DNA from: Avibacterium volantium
GTDB lineage: Bacteria > Pseudomonadota > Gammaproteobacteria > Enterobacterales > Pasteurellaceae
Direction: 5' to 3'
Length of the DNA: 64,000 nt
Assembly (NCBI RefSeq): GCF_900635775.1
Contig: NZ_LR134167.1
Span: 777,001-841,000, forward strand
In this document: piece after piece, positions 49,093 through 59,423 of the stretch
Numbering within the stretch: position 1 is the first letter of the stretch
How the letters are laid out: every line of letters begins with the position of its first letter
The notes under the pieces: generated by a model
Seen by the model: only the letters and a program-made list of their open reading frames with translations
Databases searched by the model: none
Told to the model about the DNA's origin: nothing
Program-made: the position numbers and the translations under genes

Positions 49093-51363
49093 TTACACTT
49101 CTTGTTGCGCTTTCACTGCGGCAACTGCCACCATATTGATAATACGGCGAACGGACGAGGCAGAGGTTAAAATATGGGCAGTTTTATTTACCCCCATTAA
49201 GATTGGTCCAATGGTGATTGGCGTTGCCGTGCCTTGTAGCAGGTTTAGGCTGATGCGTGCCGCCTCCATTGTTGGCATAATTAGCAAGTTTGCTGCGCCT
49301 TTTAACGGGCTATCTGGCATCACTTCGTTGCGTAAACTTTCGGAAAGGGCAATGTCGCAGTGCATTTCACCATCAATGATTAATTCTGGCGCTTTTTCAC
49401 GCACAAGTTTTAACACTTCACGCATTTTTACTGCATTTTCATCATTGAAACTACCATAGTTAGAATGAGAAACCAGTGCCACTTGTGGCTCGATACCAAA
49501 ACGGCGAACTTCTGCGGCAGACATTAAGGTAATTTCCGCTAATTCTTCTGCCGTTGGATTTGGATTAACGAACGTATCGGCGATAAACAAGTTGCCCGTT
49601 GGTAACACCAAACCATTTACAGTAGCGGGAATTGCGCCTGCTTTCACACCAGTGAAATCTTTGATTGCGCCTAAGTGAGAAGCATAAGGCCCAACCAATC
49701 CGCAGAGCATTGCATCGGCTTTGCCAAGTTCTAATAACACTGTGCCAAGTGCGGTCGGATTATGCAACATTTTACGTTTTGCGCCTGATGGCGTCATTCC
49801 TTGGCGTTTTAACTTGTCGTGATAACGTTGCCAGCATTCGTCATAGTAAGGATTGTTTTCGATGTCGATAATGTCAAAATCACGCCCTATTTCAAGATGC
49901 AAGCCAAGTTTTTTGATTTTTTCTTCAATGATGTGCGTACGTCCTAGCAACACAGGTTGCGCAATGCCTAAGGTGGCAATTTCTTGCACGGCGTGAAGCA
50001 CGCGCGTTTCTTCGCCATCTGTTAGTAAGACACGTTTTTTGTCTTGTTTCGCTTGGGCGAACACTGGTTTCATAAATAAATTCGTTTTGTAAACGAATTG
50101 AGTGAGTTTTTCTAAATAGGCATCAAAATCTTCAATTGGACGAGTTGCCACGCCGCTATCCATCGCCGCTTTCGCAACCGCTGGGGCAATTTTCACAATA
50201 AGACGCGGATCGAATGGTTTTGGAATTAAGTAATCTGGTCCAAAAGAAATTTCCGCGCCACCATAGGCGGAAGTAACCACTTCGCTTTGCTCTGCCAAGG
50301 CGAGATCCGCAATGGCGTACACCGCAGCTAATTTCATTTCTTCATTAATGGTGGTGGCGCTCACATCTAATGCACCACGGAAAATGAATGGGAAACAAAG
50401 CACGTTATTTACTTGATTCGGGTAGTCTGAACGGCCTGTACAAACAATTGCATCAGGGCGAACTTCTTTGGCAAGTGGCGGTAAAATTTCAGGTTCTGGG
50501 TTAGCCAAGGCAAGAATAAGCGGATCTCTTGCCATAGTTTTAACCATTTCTTGGGTTAATGCCCCTGCGGCGGAACAGCCAAGGAAAATATCACAATTCG
50601 GCATTGCATCTGCCAAGGTACGCGTGCCGTTATCTTCAATGGCGTAAAGCTTTTTGGTTTCGTCCATTCGTTCATCACGGCCTTTGAAAATCACGCCTTT
50701 GGAATCACACACGGTGATGTGTTCTTTTTTCATTCCAAGAGAAACCAACAAGTTCAAGCAAGCAATAGACGCTGCGCCTGCGCCCGATGCCACTAATTTT
50801 ACGTCTTCAATTTTTTTATTCACAATGCGTAAACCGTTGATCACTGCAGCGGCTGAAATAATGGCTGTGCCGTGCTGATCATCGTGGAATACGGGAATAT
50901 TCATTCGCTCACGCAATTTTTGTTCAATGTAAAAACACTCTGGGGCTTTGATGTCTTCAAGATTAATACCGCCGAAAGTTGGTTCAAGTGCGGCGATAAT
51001 TTCTACTAATTTATCAGGATCTTTTTCATCAATTTCAATATCAAACACATCTACGCCAGCGAACTTTTTAAATAGCACGCCTTTCCCTTCCATTACGGGT
51101 TTGCCTGCTAAGGCGCCGATATTACCTAAGCCTAGCACCGCGGTTCCATTAGAAATTACCGCAACAAGATTGCCGCGAGCCGTGTATTTATAAGCATTGG
51201 CAGGATCTTTTTCAATTTCTAAACAAGGCTCTGCTACTCCCGGTGAATAAGCTAAAGCAAGATCACGCTGTGTGGCGAGAGATTTGGTTGGGGTAACTTC
51301 AATTTTTCCCGGCTTTGGAAATTCGTGGAAATCAAGCGCCGCTTGGCGTAATTGTGCGTCCAT
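49093..51363 (-). CDS. maeB: NADP-dependent malic enzyme with phosphotransacetylase-like domain
   Basis: The 756-residue protein decarboxylates malate to pyruvate, making NADPH. The N-terminal malic domain (1-~425) has [23 protein letters not shown] and the Rossmann part [16 protein letters not shown]. The C-terminal ~325 residues resemble phosphate acetyltransferase ([27 protein letters not shown]) but act in regulation rather than catalysis in relatives. The length is normal for MaeB. Confidence 0.94.
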   Translation of the reverse strand: MDAQLRQAALDFHEFPKPGKIEVTPTKSLATQRDLALAYSPGVAEPCLEIEKDPANAYKYTARGNLVAVISNGTAVLGLGNIGALAGKPVMEGKGVLFKKFAGVDVFDIEIDEKDPDKLVEIIAALEPTFGGINLEDIKAPECFYIEQKLRERMNIPVFHDDQHGTAIISAAAVINGLRIVNKKIEDVKLVASGAGAASIACLNLLVSLGMKKEHITVCDSKGVIFKGRDERMDETKKLYAIEDNGTRTLADAMPNCDIFLGCSAAGALTQEMVKTMARDPLILALANPEPEILPPLAKEVRPDAIVCTGRSDYPNQVNNVLCFPFIFRGALDVSATTINEEMKLAAVYAIADLALAEQSEVVTSAYGGAEISFGPDYLIPKPFDPRLIVKIAPAVAKAAMDSGVATRPIEDFDAYLEKLTQFVYKTNLFMKPVFAQAKQDKKRVLLTDGEETRVLHAVQEIATLGIAQPVLLGRTHIIEEKIKKLGLHLEIGRDFDIIDIENNPYYDECWQRYHDKLKRQGMTPSGAKRKMLHNPTALGTVLLELGKADAMLCGLVGPYASHLGAIKDFTGVKAGAIPATVNGLVLPTGNLFIADTFVNPNPTAEELAEITLMSAAEVRRFGIEPQVALVSHSNYGSFNDENAVKMREVLKLVREKAPELIIDGEMHCDIALSESLRNEVMPDSPLKGAANLLIMPTMEAARISLNLLQGTATPITIGPILMGVNKTAHILTSASSVRRIINMVAVAAVKAQQEV

Positions 51364-51507
51364 AAAACAGTCCTTATAACAATTTGAAAAGGTTGTGAGA
51401 ATAATTCTACGCCCTATTATAGGCGAAAAAATCAGAAAATCTGTGATTTACAACACATTATTTACAATTCATTCACAAAATCAACCGCACTTTTGTTTTC
51501 GGTGTAG

Positions 51508-51557
51508 CTAGGGGCTTCTCACCAAGAGAAGCACTCTTGATTTTGAACAGCCCCTAG
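51508..51557. repeat. Nested inverted repeats upstream of rsuA
   Basis: CTAGGGGCT at 51508-51516 pairs with AGCCCCTAG at 51549-51557. Inside, GCTTCTC at 51514-51520 pairs with GAGAAGC at 51526-51532, so two alternative stems are possible. It lies in the 250-bp maeB-rsuA space, which also has an uptake word near 51485. Function unknown; a dispersed repeat or leader element. Confidence 0.5.
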
Positions 51558-51614
51558 GGTTTTATGCCGAGATGTTGTACAATGTTTCGTTTTTATAAAC
51601 GAGAAAATCACGCA

Positions 51615-52310
51615 ATGAGATTAGATAAATTTTTAGCCGAGCAAACAGGACTAACGCGCTCTCAAGCCAATAAAGCGCTACGCCAAAGTGCGGTGCAAAT
51701 TAATGGAAAAATTGAGAAAAACGGCGCAACCAAAGTGAGTGCGGAAGATGAGATTTACTTTGATGGTGAACGCCTTACTTGGTTTGAAGCGGGGCATTAT
51801 ATTATGCTGAATAAACCGCAAGGCTATGTTTGCTCCAATGATGATGGCGATTATCCGACAATTTATCAATTCTTTGATTATCCCCTTGCCGGCAAATTGC
51901 ACAGTGCAGGGCGTCTAGATGTGGATACCACAGGGCTGGTGTTGCTCACTGATGATGGACAGTGGTCGCATCGCATCACTTCACCAAAACATCATTGCGA
52001 GAAAACCTATTTGGTTACCCTTGCCGATCCCGTAGAAAATCATTATCAACAAGCCTGCGCCGAAGGCATTTTATTGCGTGGTGAAAAACACCCTACCAAG
52101 CCTGCTAAACTTGAAATTATTGATGATTACAATGTAAATCTCACCCTAAGCGAAGGGCGTTATCATCAAGTAAAACGAATGTTTGCCGCCTTAGGCAACA
52201 AAGTGATTGGGCTGCACCGTTGGAAAATTGGCGATGTGGTGCTAGATGAGCAATTAGAAGAAGGGGAATACCGCCCGTTAAGCGCAGAAGAATTAAACGC
52301 ATTAAAATAA
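51615..52310 (+). CDS. rsuA: 16S rRNA pseudouridine-516 synthase
   Basis: The 231-residue RsuA has an S4 RNA-binding domain (MRLDKFLAEQTGLTRSQANKALRQSAVQING, 1-60) and the catalytic domain with the RLD Asp in HSAGRLDVDTTGLVLLTDDG. GRYHQVKRMFAALGNKVIGLHR is the KxR/motif III region. ATG 51615 is chosen because it begins the S4 domain; longer open frame upstream has no homology I recognise. Followed by bcr after 10 bp, the usual rsuA-bcr order. Confidence 0.93.
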   Translation: MRLDKFLAEQTGLTRSQANKALRQSAVQINGKIEKNGATKVSAEDEIYFDGERLTWFEAGHYIMLNKPQGYVCSNDDGDYPTIYQFFDYPLAGKLHSAGRLDVDTTGLVLLTDDGQWSHRITSPKHHCEKTYLVTLADPVENHYQQACAEGILLRGEKHPTKPAKLEIIDDYNVNLTLSEGRYHQVKRMFAALGNKVIGLHRWKIGDVVLDEQLEEGEYRPLSAEELNALK

Positions 52311-52320
52311 GGATAGCATT

Positions 52321-53514
52321 TTGAGCGAAAAAACGATTCATAAACCCAGCTTTATTTTCATTTTGACCCTTGGGCTACTTTCAATGTTGCCGCCGCTTGG
52401 GGTAGATATGTATTTGCCTGCCTTTTTGCGAATGTCGCAAGATTTGCACGTTAGCCCTGAACAAATTCAGCATACCCTAACCTTTTTCGCTTACGGAATG
52501 GCAGCAGGACAGCTTTTCTGGGGGCCTGTGGGCGATAGCTATGGGCGCAAACCCATTATTCTGCTAGGCGTGATTGTCAGTGCCATTACTGCGTTAATTC
52601 TCACGACAATCAATCAAATTGGCAGTTTTACCGTGCTACGCTTTATGCAAGGCTTTTTTGGCGCAGCGCCAGTGGTTTTAGTAGGCGCATTGCTACGCGA
52701 TCTGTTCAGTAAAAATGAACTTTCACGCACAATGTCCACAATCACCCTTGTGTTTATGGTAGCTCCACTGGTTGCACCAATTATTGGTGGCTATTTGGTA
52801 ACTTATTTCCATTGGCACTCGATCTTTTATGTGATTGCGGTAATGGGCGCACTGAGTACCTTGCTGGTGTTTTTCATCATTCCTGAAACCCATAAAAAAG
52901 AAAATCGCATTCCTTTACGCTTAAACATTGTAGTACGCAATTTCGTCAATTTATGGCAGAAAAAAGAAGTGTTGGGTTATATGTTTATGAGCGCCTTTGG
53001 CTTTGGTGGCTTGTTTGCGTTCTTAACTGCGGGATCGATCGTATATATCGGCATTTATGGTATTCCAGAGCAAAACTTTGGTTATTTCTTTATGCTGAAT
53101 ATTAGCGTGATGACCTTAGGTTCGTTTTTGAATGGACGCTTGGTAACCAAAGTCGGCGCAGAAAAAATGCTGCAAACAGGTTTGATCATTCAATTTCTTG
53201 CGGCGATTTGGCTATTATTAGTGGTGTTTTTCGATCTTGGCTTTTGGTCAATGGCCATTGGCGTAGCACTGTTTGTTGGGCAGAATTCACTCATTAGCTC
53301 AAACGCAATGGCATCAATTTTAGAAAAATTCCCTGCAATGGCTGGCACAGCAAATTCAATGGTAGGCAGTGTGCGTTTCGGCACGGGCGCTTGTGTGGGA
53401 TCGCTCGTTGCATTAATGAAAATTAACAGCGCCGCGCCAATGCTTTTAACCATGGTCGGCTGCTCATTTTTAGCGGTCAGCTGCTATTATTTCTTAACCT
53501 ACAAGCGCCTATAA
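52321..53514 (+). CDS. bcr: Bcr/CflA-family multidrug efflux transporter
   Basis: The 397-residue MFS drug:H+ antiporter has 12 membrane spans. LGVDMYLPAFLRMSQDL opens span 1, GQLFWGPVGDSYGRKPIIL is the MFS motif A, and RFMQGFFGAAPVVLVGALLRDLF follows. The start is TTG at 52321, set by AAGGA 8 bases upstream; no ATG or GTG would keep span 1. It is 10 bp after rsuA and its end overlaps the convergent cueR by 6 bp. Relatives expel bicyclomycin, sulfonamides or chloramphenicol. Confidence 0.9.
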   Translation: MSEKTIHKPSFIFILTLGLLSMLPPLGVDMYLPAFLRMSQDLHVSPEQIQHTLTFFAYGMAAGQLFWGPVGDSYGRKPIILLGVIVSAITALILTTINQIGSFTVLRFMQGFFGAAPVVLVGALLRDLFSKNELSRTMSTITLVFMVAPLVAPIIGGYLVTYFHWHSIFYVIAVMGALSTLLVFFIIPETHKKENRIPLRLNIVVRNFVNLWQKKEVLGYMFMSAFGFGGLFAFLTAGSIVYIGIYGIPEQNFGYFFMLNISVMTLGSFLNGRLVTKVGAEKMLQTGLIIQFLAAIWLLLVVFFDLGFWSMAIGVALFVGQNSLISSNAMASILEKFPAMAGTANSMVGSVRFGTGACVGSLVALMKINSAAPMLLTMVGCSFLAVSCYYFLTYKRL

Positions 53515-53907
53515 TTTCGTTTTTTCCGTTAGCCCTGAAAGAATAGAACAATCAGGGCTATCATTCCCTTGGCAAGAACAATGCCAGCGCTGCAACAAAT
53601 CCAACATTTCTTGTAAGCTCGCAATCTTATCTTTTAGCTCCGTAATATGTTGTTCTGTAATGGCTTTTACTTCGCGACTGGTACGATTCGGATCACTATT
53701 TAACCTTAACAATTCGCGAATTTGTTGCAATGAAAATCCCACTTTACGCGCGTTACTAATAAAGCGCAGCTGGCTTAAATCCTGCTCAGAATAAAAGCGA
53801 TAACCCGATAAAGTGCGTTGCGCCTCTGGTAATAATCCCGCTTTTTCATAATCCCTAATTTGCTTGGCGGATAAACCTGTTTTCTCGGCTGCTTGGCTGA
53901 TGTTCAT
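53509..53907 (-). CDS. cueR: Copper-responsive MerR-family regulator CueR
   Basis: The 132-residue MerR-type activator has an N-terminal HTH (MNISQAAEKTGLSAKQIRDYEKAGLLPEAQR), the GYRFYSEQDL wing and a long dimer helix. The metal loop HCSCQGNDSPDC has C112 and C120 at the CueR positions, which bind Cu(I). The usual targets (copA, a copper oxidase) are not next to it; it is divergent from eptA. A regulatory link to eptA is not supported, as I see no CueR-type operator between them. Confidence 0.88.
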   Translation of the reverse strand: MNISQAAEKTGLSAKQIRDYEKAGLLPEAQRTLSGYRFYSEQDLSQLRFISNARKVGFSLQQIRELLRLNSDPNRTSREVKAITEQHITELKDKIASLQEMLDLLQRWHCSCQGNDSPDCSILSGLTEKTKL

Positions 53908-54013
53908 TTTTTCCTCATTTTATTTGTAAGTTTTCGTAAAGAACTTTTTAATTTTTTATCTGACTAATTCAACGACTATTCAATGATAATCTTAAAATTA
54001 GGAAATTCTTTTT

Positions 54014-55639
54014 ATGTTATTTTCTCGGTTTAAATTAAAAAGCTCAACCCTTATTGCACTGATTGCGCTTTATTTTACTTTAGTACTAAATATTGCATTT
54101 TATAAAAAAGTGTGGGCGCTGCACCCATTTGCGGGGCAGCCTGAAGATTATTTTCTTCTCACCGTTCCCGTCTTCATTTTCTTTACGCTAAATGCGGTTT
54201 TTCAGCTTTTTGCATTGCCTATTTTGCACAAAGTGATCATTCCGCTGTTGCTGATTATTAGTGCCGCCATTGGCTATCAAGCCTTATTTTATGATGTGCA
54301 TTTCACCACGGATATGCTTGAAAATGTGCTGCAAACCACGCCGGCGGAAAGTGTTCGTATGCTCACTTGGCAATATCTCGCGTGGATTGCGTTTTTTGGC
54401 GTGTTGCCAGCCATTTTATACATTATGGTAAAGGTGGATTATCGCACTTGGTGGAAAGAGCTTGGTTTGCGCGTGGGCTTGATCGCTCTTTCTGGCGTAG
54501 TGATTTGGGGCATTGCGAAAGGTTTTTATCAAGATTACGCCGCCTTTGTTCGCAATAATAAGCCCGTTGTGAGCTTGCTTGTACCGTCTAATTTCATTAG
54601 TGCAGGCGTGAATAAAGTGAAACGCGTGCGTGAAGCCAATCGCCCTTATGAACAAATCGGTTTAGATGCACAACAAGCCAAACCTGATGAATATCGCCAT
54701 TTCACCGTGATTGTGGTGGGCGAAACTACGCGCGCGCAAAACTGGGGGCTAAATGGTTATGCTCGCCAAACCACCCCAAAACTGGCAGCGCGTGGCAAAG
54801 ACATCATCAATTTCATGGACGTTTCCAGCTGTGGCACATCAACCGCTATTTCCGTACCTTGTATGTTCTCTTATCTCACCCAAGCCCAATACAATGGCGG
54901 CAAAGCACAAAAAATGGATAATTTGCTTGATGTGCTACAACGTGCGGACGTGAATATTTTTTGGCTGGATAATAACAGCGATTGCAAAGGCGTTTGCTTG
55001 CGTGTGCCAAATGAAGTTACCAATATGAAAACGCCAGAATACTGTACGGACGGCGAATGTTTAGATGAGATTTTGCTGAAAGATTTCGACAAAATTCTTA
55101 ATGAAAGCCAAAAAGATACGGTGCTGATTTTGCATACTATCGGCAGCCACGGGCCGACCTATTACGAACGCTACACGCCAGAATTTAAAAAGTTTGTGCC
55201 AACTTGCGACACAAACGAAATTCAAACTTGTAGCAACGAACAATTAGTGAATACGTACGATAACGGTATTTTGTATATTGATAATTTCCTTGATCAAGTG
55301 ATCCAAAAATTGGAACACCGTGATGATTTGGAAAGTGCGGTATATTATGTGTCAGATCACGGTGAATCCCTTGGCGAAGACGGTATTTATCTGCACGGCA
55401 CGCCTTATGCCATCGCGCCAGATTATCAAACCAAAGTGCCGATGTTCTTTTGGTTTTCCAAAACGTGGCAGCAAAATGAAGGCGTGGATTTAGACTGCCT
55501 GCGCCACAACGCCAGCGCCCAGCATTATTCCCACGATAATTTATTTAGCACCGTGATTGGAATGATGGATATGAATTTAAAAACGGACGTATATCAAAAG
55601 GATTTGGATATTTTGGCGAGTTGCAAAAAAGCGCATTAA
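54014..55639 (+). CDS. eptA: Phosphoethanolamine transferase (EptA-like)
   Basis: The 541-residue inner-membrane enzyme has about five N-terminal spans (to ~175) and a periplasmic sulfatase-like domain. VVGETTRAQNWGLNGYARQTTP carries the metal Glu and nucleophile Thr. SSCGTSTAISVPCMF and YVSDHGESLGEDGIYLHGTPYAIAP are conserved, with several cysteine pairs for disulfides. It adds phosphoethanolamine to lipid A or core LPS/LOS, affecting polymyxin susceptibility in relatives. The exact acceptor (lipid A versus heptose) cannot be read from the sequence. Confidence 0.87.
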   Translation: MLFSRFKLKSSTLIALIALYFTLVLNIAFYKKVWALHPFAGQPEDYFLLTVPVFIFFTLNAVFQLFALPILHKVIIPLLLIISAAIGYQALFYDVHFTTDMLENVLQTTPAESVRMLTWQYLAWIAFFGVLPAILYIMVKVDYRTWWKELGLRVGLIALSGVVIWGIAKGFYQDYAAFVRNNKPVVSLLVPSNFISAGVNKVKRVREANRPYEQIGLDAQQAKPDEYRHFTVIVVGETTRAQNWGLNGYARQTTPKLAARGKDIINFMDVSSCGTSTAISVPCMFSYLTQAQYNGGKAQKMDNLLDVLQRADVNIFWLDNNSDCKGVCLRVPNEVTNMKTPEYCTDGECLDEILLKDFDKILNESQKDTVLILHTIGSHGPTYYERYTPEFKKFVPTCDTNEIQTCSNEQLVNTYDNGILYIDNFLDQVIQKLEHRDDLESAVYYVSDHGESLGEDGIYLHGTPYAIAPDYQTKVPMFFWFSKTWQQNEGVDLDCLRHNASAQHYSHDNLFSTVIGMMDMNLKTDVYQKDLDILASCKKAH

Positions 55640-55656
55640 TAAAAATCACGAAAAAC

Positions 55657-55697
55657 AAAGTGCGGTAGAAAAATTTAAAAAATTTGCACCGCGCTTT
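55657..55697. terminator. Terminator between eptA and bcp, with uptake word
   Basis: AAAGTGCGGT at 55657-55666 faces ACCGCGCTTT at 55688-55697 (one mismatch). AT-rich complementary sequence continues the stem inside. It lies between convergent genes. Confidence 0.65.
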
Positions 55698-55715
55698 AAT
55701 TTGAGCAGTCAGAGA

Positions 55716-56183
55716 TTATTTTTGTGTTAAATAATCTAGCACCACTTGATGATGCTCACCGGTTTTAAATTTATCAAACACTTTTTCGATTTTGCCTTGT
55801 TCATCAATTAAGAAGCTAATGCGATGAATGCCGTCATAGGTTTTACCCATAAATTTTTTCTCACCCCATACGCCAAATTGTTCTGCGACTTGGTGATCTT
55901 CATCGGAAAGCAGCGTGAAATTCAAGGCTTTTTTCTCGGCGAAATTAGCGAGTTTTTTCGGGCTATCAGGGCTAATGCCAAGAATCACGATATTGAGTTT
56001 TTCAAGTTCCGCTTTGCTATCGCGCAGTCCGCAGGCTTGTGTAGTGCAACCGGGCGTGAGGGCTTTGGGATAGAAATAAACCAAGACTTTTTTGCCTTTA
56101 AAATCGGTAAGCGAAACTAGTTGCTCGTTTTGATCAAGTAAAGCAAAGTGCGGGACAAAATCGCCCGCTTTTAATGTTTGCAT
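55716..56183 (-). CDS. bcp: Thioredoxin-dependent thiol peroxidase Bcp
   Basis: The 155-residue peroxiredoxin reduces peroxides with thioredoxin. LKAGDFVPHFALLDQ starts the fold. The peroxidatic C46 and resolving C51 lie in LTPGCTTQACGLRD, the atypical 2-Cys arrangement of this group. The start is the ATG at 56183, before the conserved domain; the open frame upstream overlaps the dapA promoter region. It is divergent from dapA, as in E. coli. Confidence 0.94.
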   Translation of the reverse strand: MQTLKAGDFVPHFALLDQNEQLVSLTDFKGKKVLVYFYPKALTPGCTTQACGLRDSKAELEKLNIVILGISPDSPKKLANFAEKKALNFTLLSDEDHQVAEQFGVWGEKKFMGKTYDGIHRISFLIDEQGKIEKVFDKFKTGEHHQVVLDYLTQK

Positions 56184-56321
56184 AGTAAATATCCTTAAAA
56201 ATTTGATGTTATTGAGAAAAAATGCAAAAAATTGCTTGCAAATTTTGGTTATTTTAGCGATCTTAAACAAACTTTTTCAAGCAAACTCAATAGACATAAC
56301 AAAAATAATTCGGAGGTCTTT

Positions 56322-57218
56322 ATGTCAGTAACGAATCCTTTATTTTACGGTAGTATTACCGCATTGATTACCCCTATGGACTCACACGGTGAGGTTGATT
56401 TTGACGCACTAAAAAAATTGGTTGAGTATCATATTGCTGCGGGAACGCACGGTATTGTGTCTGTGGGAACAACAGGGGAATCTGCCACATTAAGCATAGA
56501 GGAAAACGTTAAAACAATTTTGAAGACCGTTGAATTTGCCGATGGACGTATCCCTGTAATTGCTGGTGCGGGCGCAAACGCCACCAGTGAAGCCATTACA
56601 ATGACAAAATTATTAAATGGCAGCGGCGTTGCGGGTTGTTTGTCTGTGGTGCCTTACTACAACAAACCAACGCAAGAAGGAATGTATCAACACTTTAAAG
56701 CAATTGCAGAATGCACTGATTTACCACAAATTTTATATAACGTGCCGGGACGTACAGGCAGCGATATGCAGCCTGAAACCGTGGGGCGTTTAGCACAAAT
56801 TGATAATATTGTGGCAATCAAAGAAGCAACAGGTGATGTGAGCCGTGTGGCGAAAATTAAACAGCTTGCAGGTGAAGATTTCATCGTGTTAAGTGGTGAT
56901 GATGCGACAGGGTTAGAAAGTATCAAAGCCGGCGGTGAAGGGGTGATCTCGGTAACAAATAACATCGCTGCCGCAGATATGGCGAAAATGTGTGAGCTTG
57001 CTTCAGCGGGTAAATTTGATGAAGCAGAGGTGATCAACCAGCGTTTAATGGCATTACACAAAGATCTTTTTGTTGAATCTAACCCAATTCCTGTGAAATG
57101 GGCGGCTTATAAATTAGGTTTAATTCCAGAGCCAGTGTTGCGTTTACCACTGACAACATTAAGTGAAGCCGCACAACCAAAAGTGATTGAAGCCTTGAAA
57201 ATTGCAGGATTGTTATAA
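56322..57218 (+). CDS. dapA: 4-hydroxy-tetrahydrodipicolinate synthase
   Basis: The 298-residue TIM-barrel lyase makes the first committed step to lysine and diaminopimelate. [10 protein letters not shown] is the conserved substrate loop. [11 protein letters not shown] holds the catalytic Tyr, and [10 protein letters not shown] the Schiff-base K167. GGAGG lies 7 bases before ATG 56322. Followed by bamC, as in E. coli (dapA-bamC). Confidence 0.96.
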   Translation: MSVTNPLFYGSITALITPMDSHGEVDFDALKKLVEYHIAAGTHGIVSVGTTGESATLSIEENVKTILKTVEFADGRIPVIAGAGANATSEAITMTKLLNGSGVAGCLSVVPYYNKPTQEGMYQHFKAIAECTDLPQILYNVPGRTGSDMQPETVGRLAQIDNIVAIKEATGDVSRVAKIKQLAGEDFIVLSGDDATGLESIKAGGEGVISVTNNIAAADMAKMCELASAGKFDEAEVINQRLMALHKDLFVESNPIPVKWAAYKLGLIPEPVLRLPLTTLSEAAQPKVIEALKIAGLL

Positions 57219-57330
57219 TTTTTATTAAAAATCCACTGAGGGGTGTTGAGCAGTCAATGCCCCTTAAACTTTTCTGCATTCTGATTGTCAAAACTGGCAA
57301 TGAAATTTGTTTAACCTTGAGGATAAATTG

Positions 57331-58335
57331 ATGAAAAAGTGGTTATTAAGCACGCCAATTTTAATGACATTAGTGGCTTGTTCAGCAAGCAATGAAAGTA
57401 AACAGCAAGCTAATGATAACTTTGAAAAATACGCTGAACAGCAAGTGGTTTTTGCACCCCTAGCAAGCGGTGGGGTAAATTTACCTGCACAAGATAACAC
57501 TTATGCATTGCCGCAGCTTAATAAACAAGCACATCAAAAAGTGGATATTCGCCCACCAAGCACACCAATCGCAGTGATTAATAATTCCATTGCACAGTTT
57601 GACGGTGAGCGTTCTTTGATTGTTTATCCTTCATCAAAAGAAGCAGTTTATAGCTTAAATCAAGTAGCACGTTTATTAAAAGAACAAGGGATTACTTATC
57701 AATATCAAGATAATCGTATCGAAACCAGTTGGGCGGCAACGGGGCGTGCCGATGATATTGGCGACACACAAATTCGTTATTTGATTGAGCAAGTGCAATA
57801 TCAAGGGGCGAGTGCGTTGGTGGTGTCAATTCTGCAAATGAAACGCGATAATATTATTTTCACCCCAACGGTGGCACAAAAGCAGCGTTATACGTCTGAT
57901 CGTTTAAATCAGCTGATTGGTGAGTTAAATACGGCGTATCGTAAACAGCAAAGTGAATTAAATAGCACTGCAGTAACGCCAATTCAAACGCAATTAACCA
58001 CAGATATAAACGGTCGTGCGGCGTTAGCGTTAAATGCACCTTTTAACCAAGCGTGGCAACGTTTACGCGAGGCGTTAAATCAAGTAGGCTTTGAAACCAC
58101 GTCAGAAAATCCGGGGCGTGGCTATCGTGAATTAAAATATAGTCCATTAGAAAAAACAGAATGGGCGAGATTTGGCGTGGCTGCGCCTGAATTAGAAAAA
58201 GGGGAGTATGCAATGCAACTTTCTGATTTAGGCAGACAAAGTGCGGTGGTGATTAGCGATGAAGACGGCAATGCGCTTTCGGGTAATCAAGCGCAGTCTA
58301 TTTACCAAGCCTTGCAAGCGATTTTAGCCAAATAA
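57331..58335 (+). CDS. bamC: Outer membrane protein assembly factor BamC
   Basis: The 334-residue lipoprotein has a signal peptide MKKWLLSTPILMTLVAC with the lipidated C17. SSKEAVYSLNQVARLLKEQGI and NAPFNQAWQRLREALNQVGFE begin the two helix-grip domains. It is part of the BamABCDE machine that inserts outer-membrane beta-barrels, relevant to the trimeric autotransporter of this window. TTGAGGATAAATTG precedes the ATG. It follows dapA. Confidence 0.9.
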   Translation: MKKWLLSTPILMTLVACSASNESKQQANDNFEKYAEQQVVFAPLASGGVNLPAQDNTYALPQLNKQAHQKVDIRPPSTPIAVINNSIAQFDGERSLIVYPSSKEAVYSLNQVARLLKEQGITYQYQDNRIETSWAATGRADDIGDTQIRYLIEQVQYQGASALVVSILQMKRDNIIFTPTVAQKQRYTSDRLNQLIGELNTAYRKQQSELNSTAVTPIQTQLTTDINGRAALALNAPFNQAWQRLREALNQVGFETTSENPGRGYRELKYSPLEKTEWARFGVAAPELEKGEYAMQLSDLGRQSAVVISDEDGNALSGNQAQSIYQALQAILAK

Positions 58336-58458
58336 ATTGTCATCAAGCAGTTCTTTGATGACACAGGGCGAGCCAGAATGTTCGCCCTTCGTTTTAACTA
58401 TCATAATCCGCAAAAATAAAGTGCGGTCTTTTTTTATCAAATTTTTAAGGGCAAACAA

Positions 58459-59304
58459 ATGCTGAGTTATCGTCATAGCTTTCACGCGGGCAACTTTGCC
58501 GATGTGTTAAAACACATTGTGCAAATGCTGATTATTGAAAGCCTGCAACAAAAAGACAAAGGCTTTTATTATTTAGACACCCACGCCGGTGTGGGGCATT
58601 ATCGCTTATTCGGCAATGAAGCTGAAAAAACTGGTGAATATAAAGAAGGGATCGGGCGTTTGTGGGATCAAACAGAAATGCCTGAAGAAGTAGCACGTTA
58701 TGTCGCCCTTATTAAAAAACTGAATTATGGCGGCAAATCGCTACGATATTACGCCGGTTCACCGCTGATCGCCGCACATTTATTGCGTCCGCAAGATCGT
58801 GCCTTATTAACGGAGCTACACCCAGCGGATTTCCCATTATTACGCAATAATTTCAAAGAATTTGATAATGTTACTACGAAACGCGATAACGGTTTTCAGC
58901 AAATTAAAGCCACGCTGCCACCCAAAGAAAGACGCGGGCTGATTTTGATCGATCCCCCTTATGAATTAAAAGAAGATTATGATTTGGTGGTAAAAGCCAT
59001 TGAAGAAGGAGTGAAGCGTTTTGCCACGGGCATTTATGCCATTTGGTATCCGGTGGTGCTACGTCAGCAAGCCAAGCGTATTGTAAAAGGGTTGGAAAAC
59101 ACCGGCATTCGCAAAATTCTCCAAATTGAAATGGCGGTGCGTCCTGATTCCGATCAACGTGGAATGACCGCAAGTGGAATGATCGTGGTTAATCCCCCTT
59201 GGCAGCTAGAAGCGCAAATGAAAAAAATTCTGCCTTATTTAACCAAAACCCTTGTGCCAGAAGGAACGGGCAGTTGGAAGGTGGAATGGATTACACCAGA
59301 GTAA
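58459..59304 (+). CDS. rlmJ: 23S rRNA (adenine-2030-N6)-methyltransferase
   Basis: The 281-residue RlmJ (YhiR) has LSYRHSFHAGNFADVLKHIVQ at the N-terminus, DTHAGVGHYRL as part of the AdoMet site and LIDPPYE as the N6-adenine methyltransferase DPPY motif. Length matches the family (280). Single gene between bamC and gor, with an uptake word just upstream (near 58420). Confidence 0.94.
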   Translation: MLSYRHSFHAGNFADVLKHIVQMLIIESLQQKDKGFYYLDTHAGVGHYRLFGNEAEKTGEYKEGIGRLWDQTEMPEEVARYVALIKKLNYGGKSLRYYAGSPLIAAHLLRPQDRALLTELHPADFPLLRNNFKEFDNVTTKRDNGFQQIKATLPPKERRGLILIDPPYELKEDYDLVVKAIEEGVKRFATGIYAIWYPVVLRQQAKRIVKGLENTGIRKILQIEMAVRPDSDQRGMTASGMIVVNPPWQLEAQMKKILPYLTKTLVPEGTGSWKVEWITPE

Positions 59305-59423
59305 GAATTTACCGATTAGATTAATTAGTCGCTTTACTTCGTATTTTTCGGCAAAATAAGCGCAGATTTATTATGGGCTTTTTCGCATTCACAAGCCCAA
59401 TTCACCAATTTAGGGAGTTAAAA

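Noticed and set aside
53908..54013. CueR control of the divergent eptA gene
   Set aside because: I see no CueR-type operator with a long spacer in this gap; adjacency alone is not enough.
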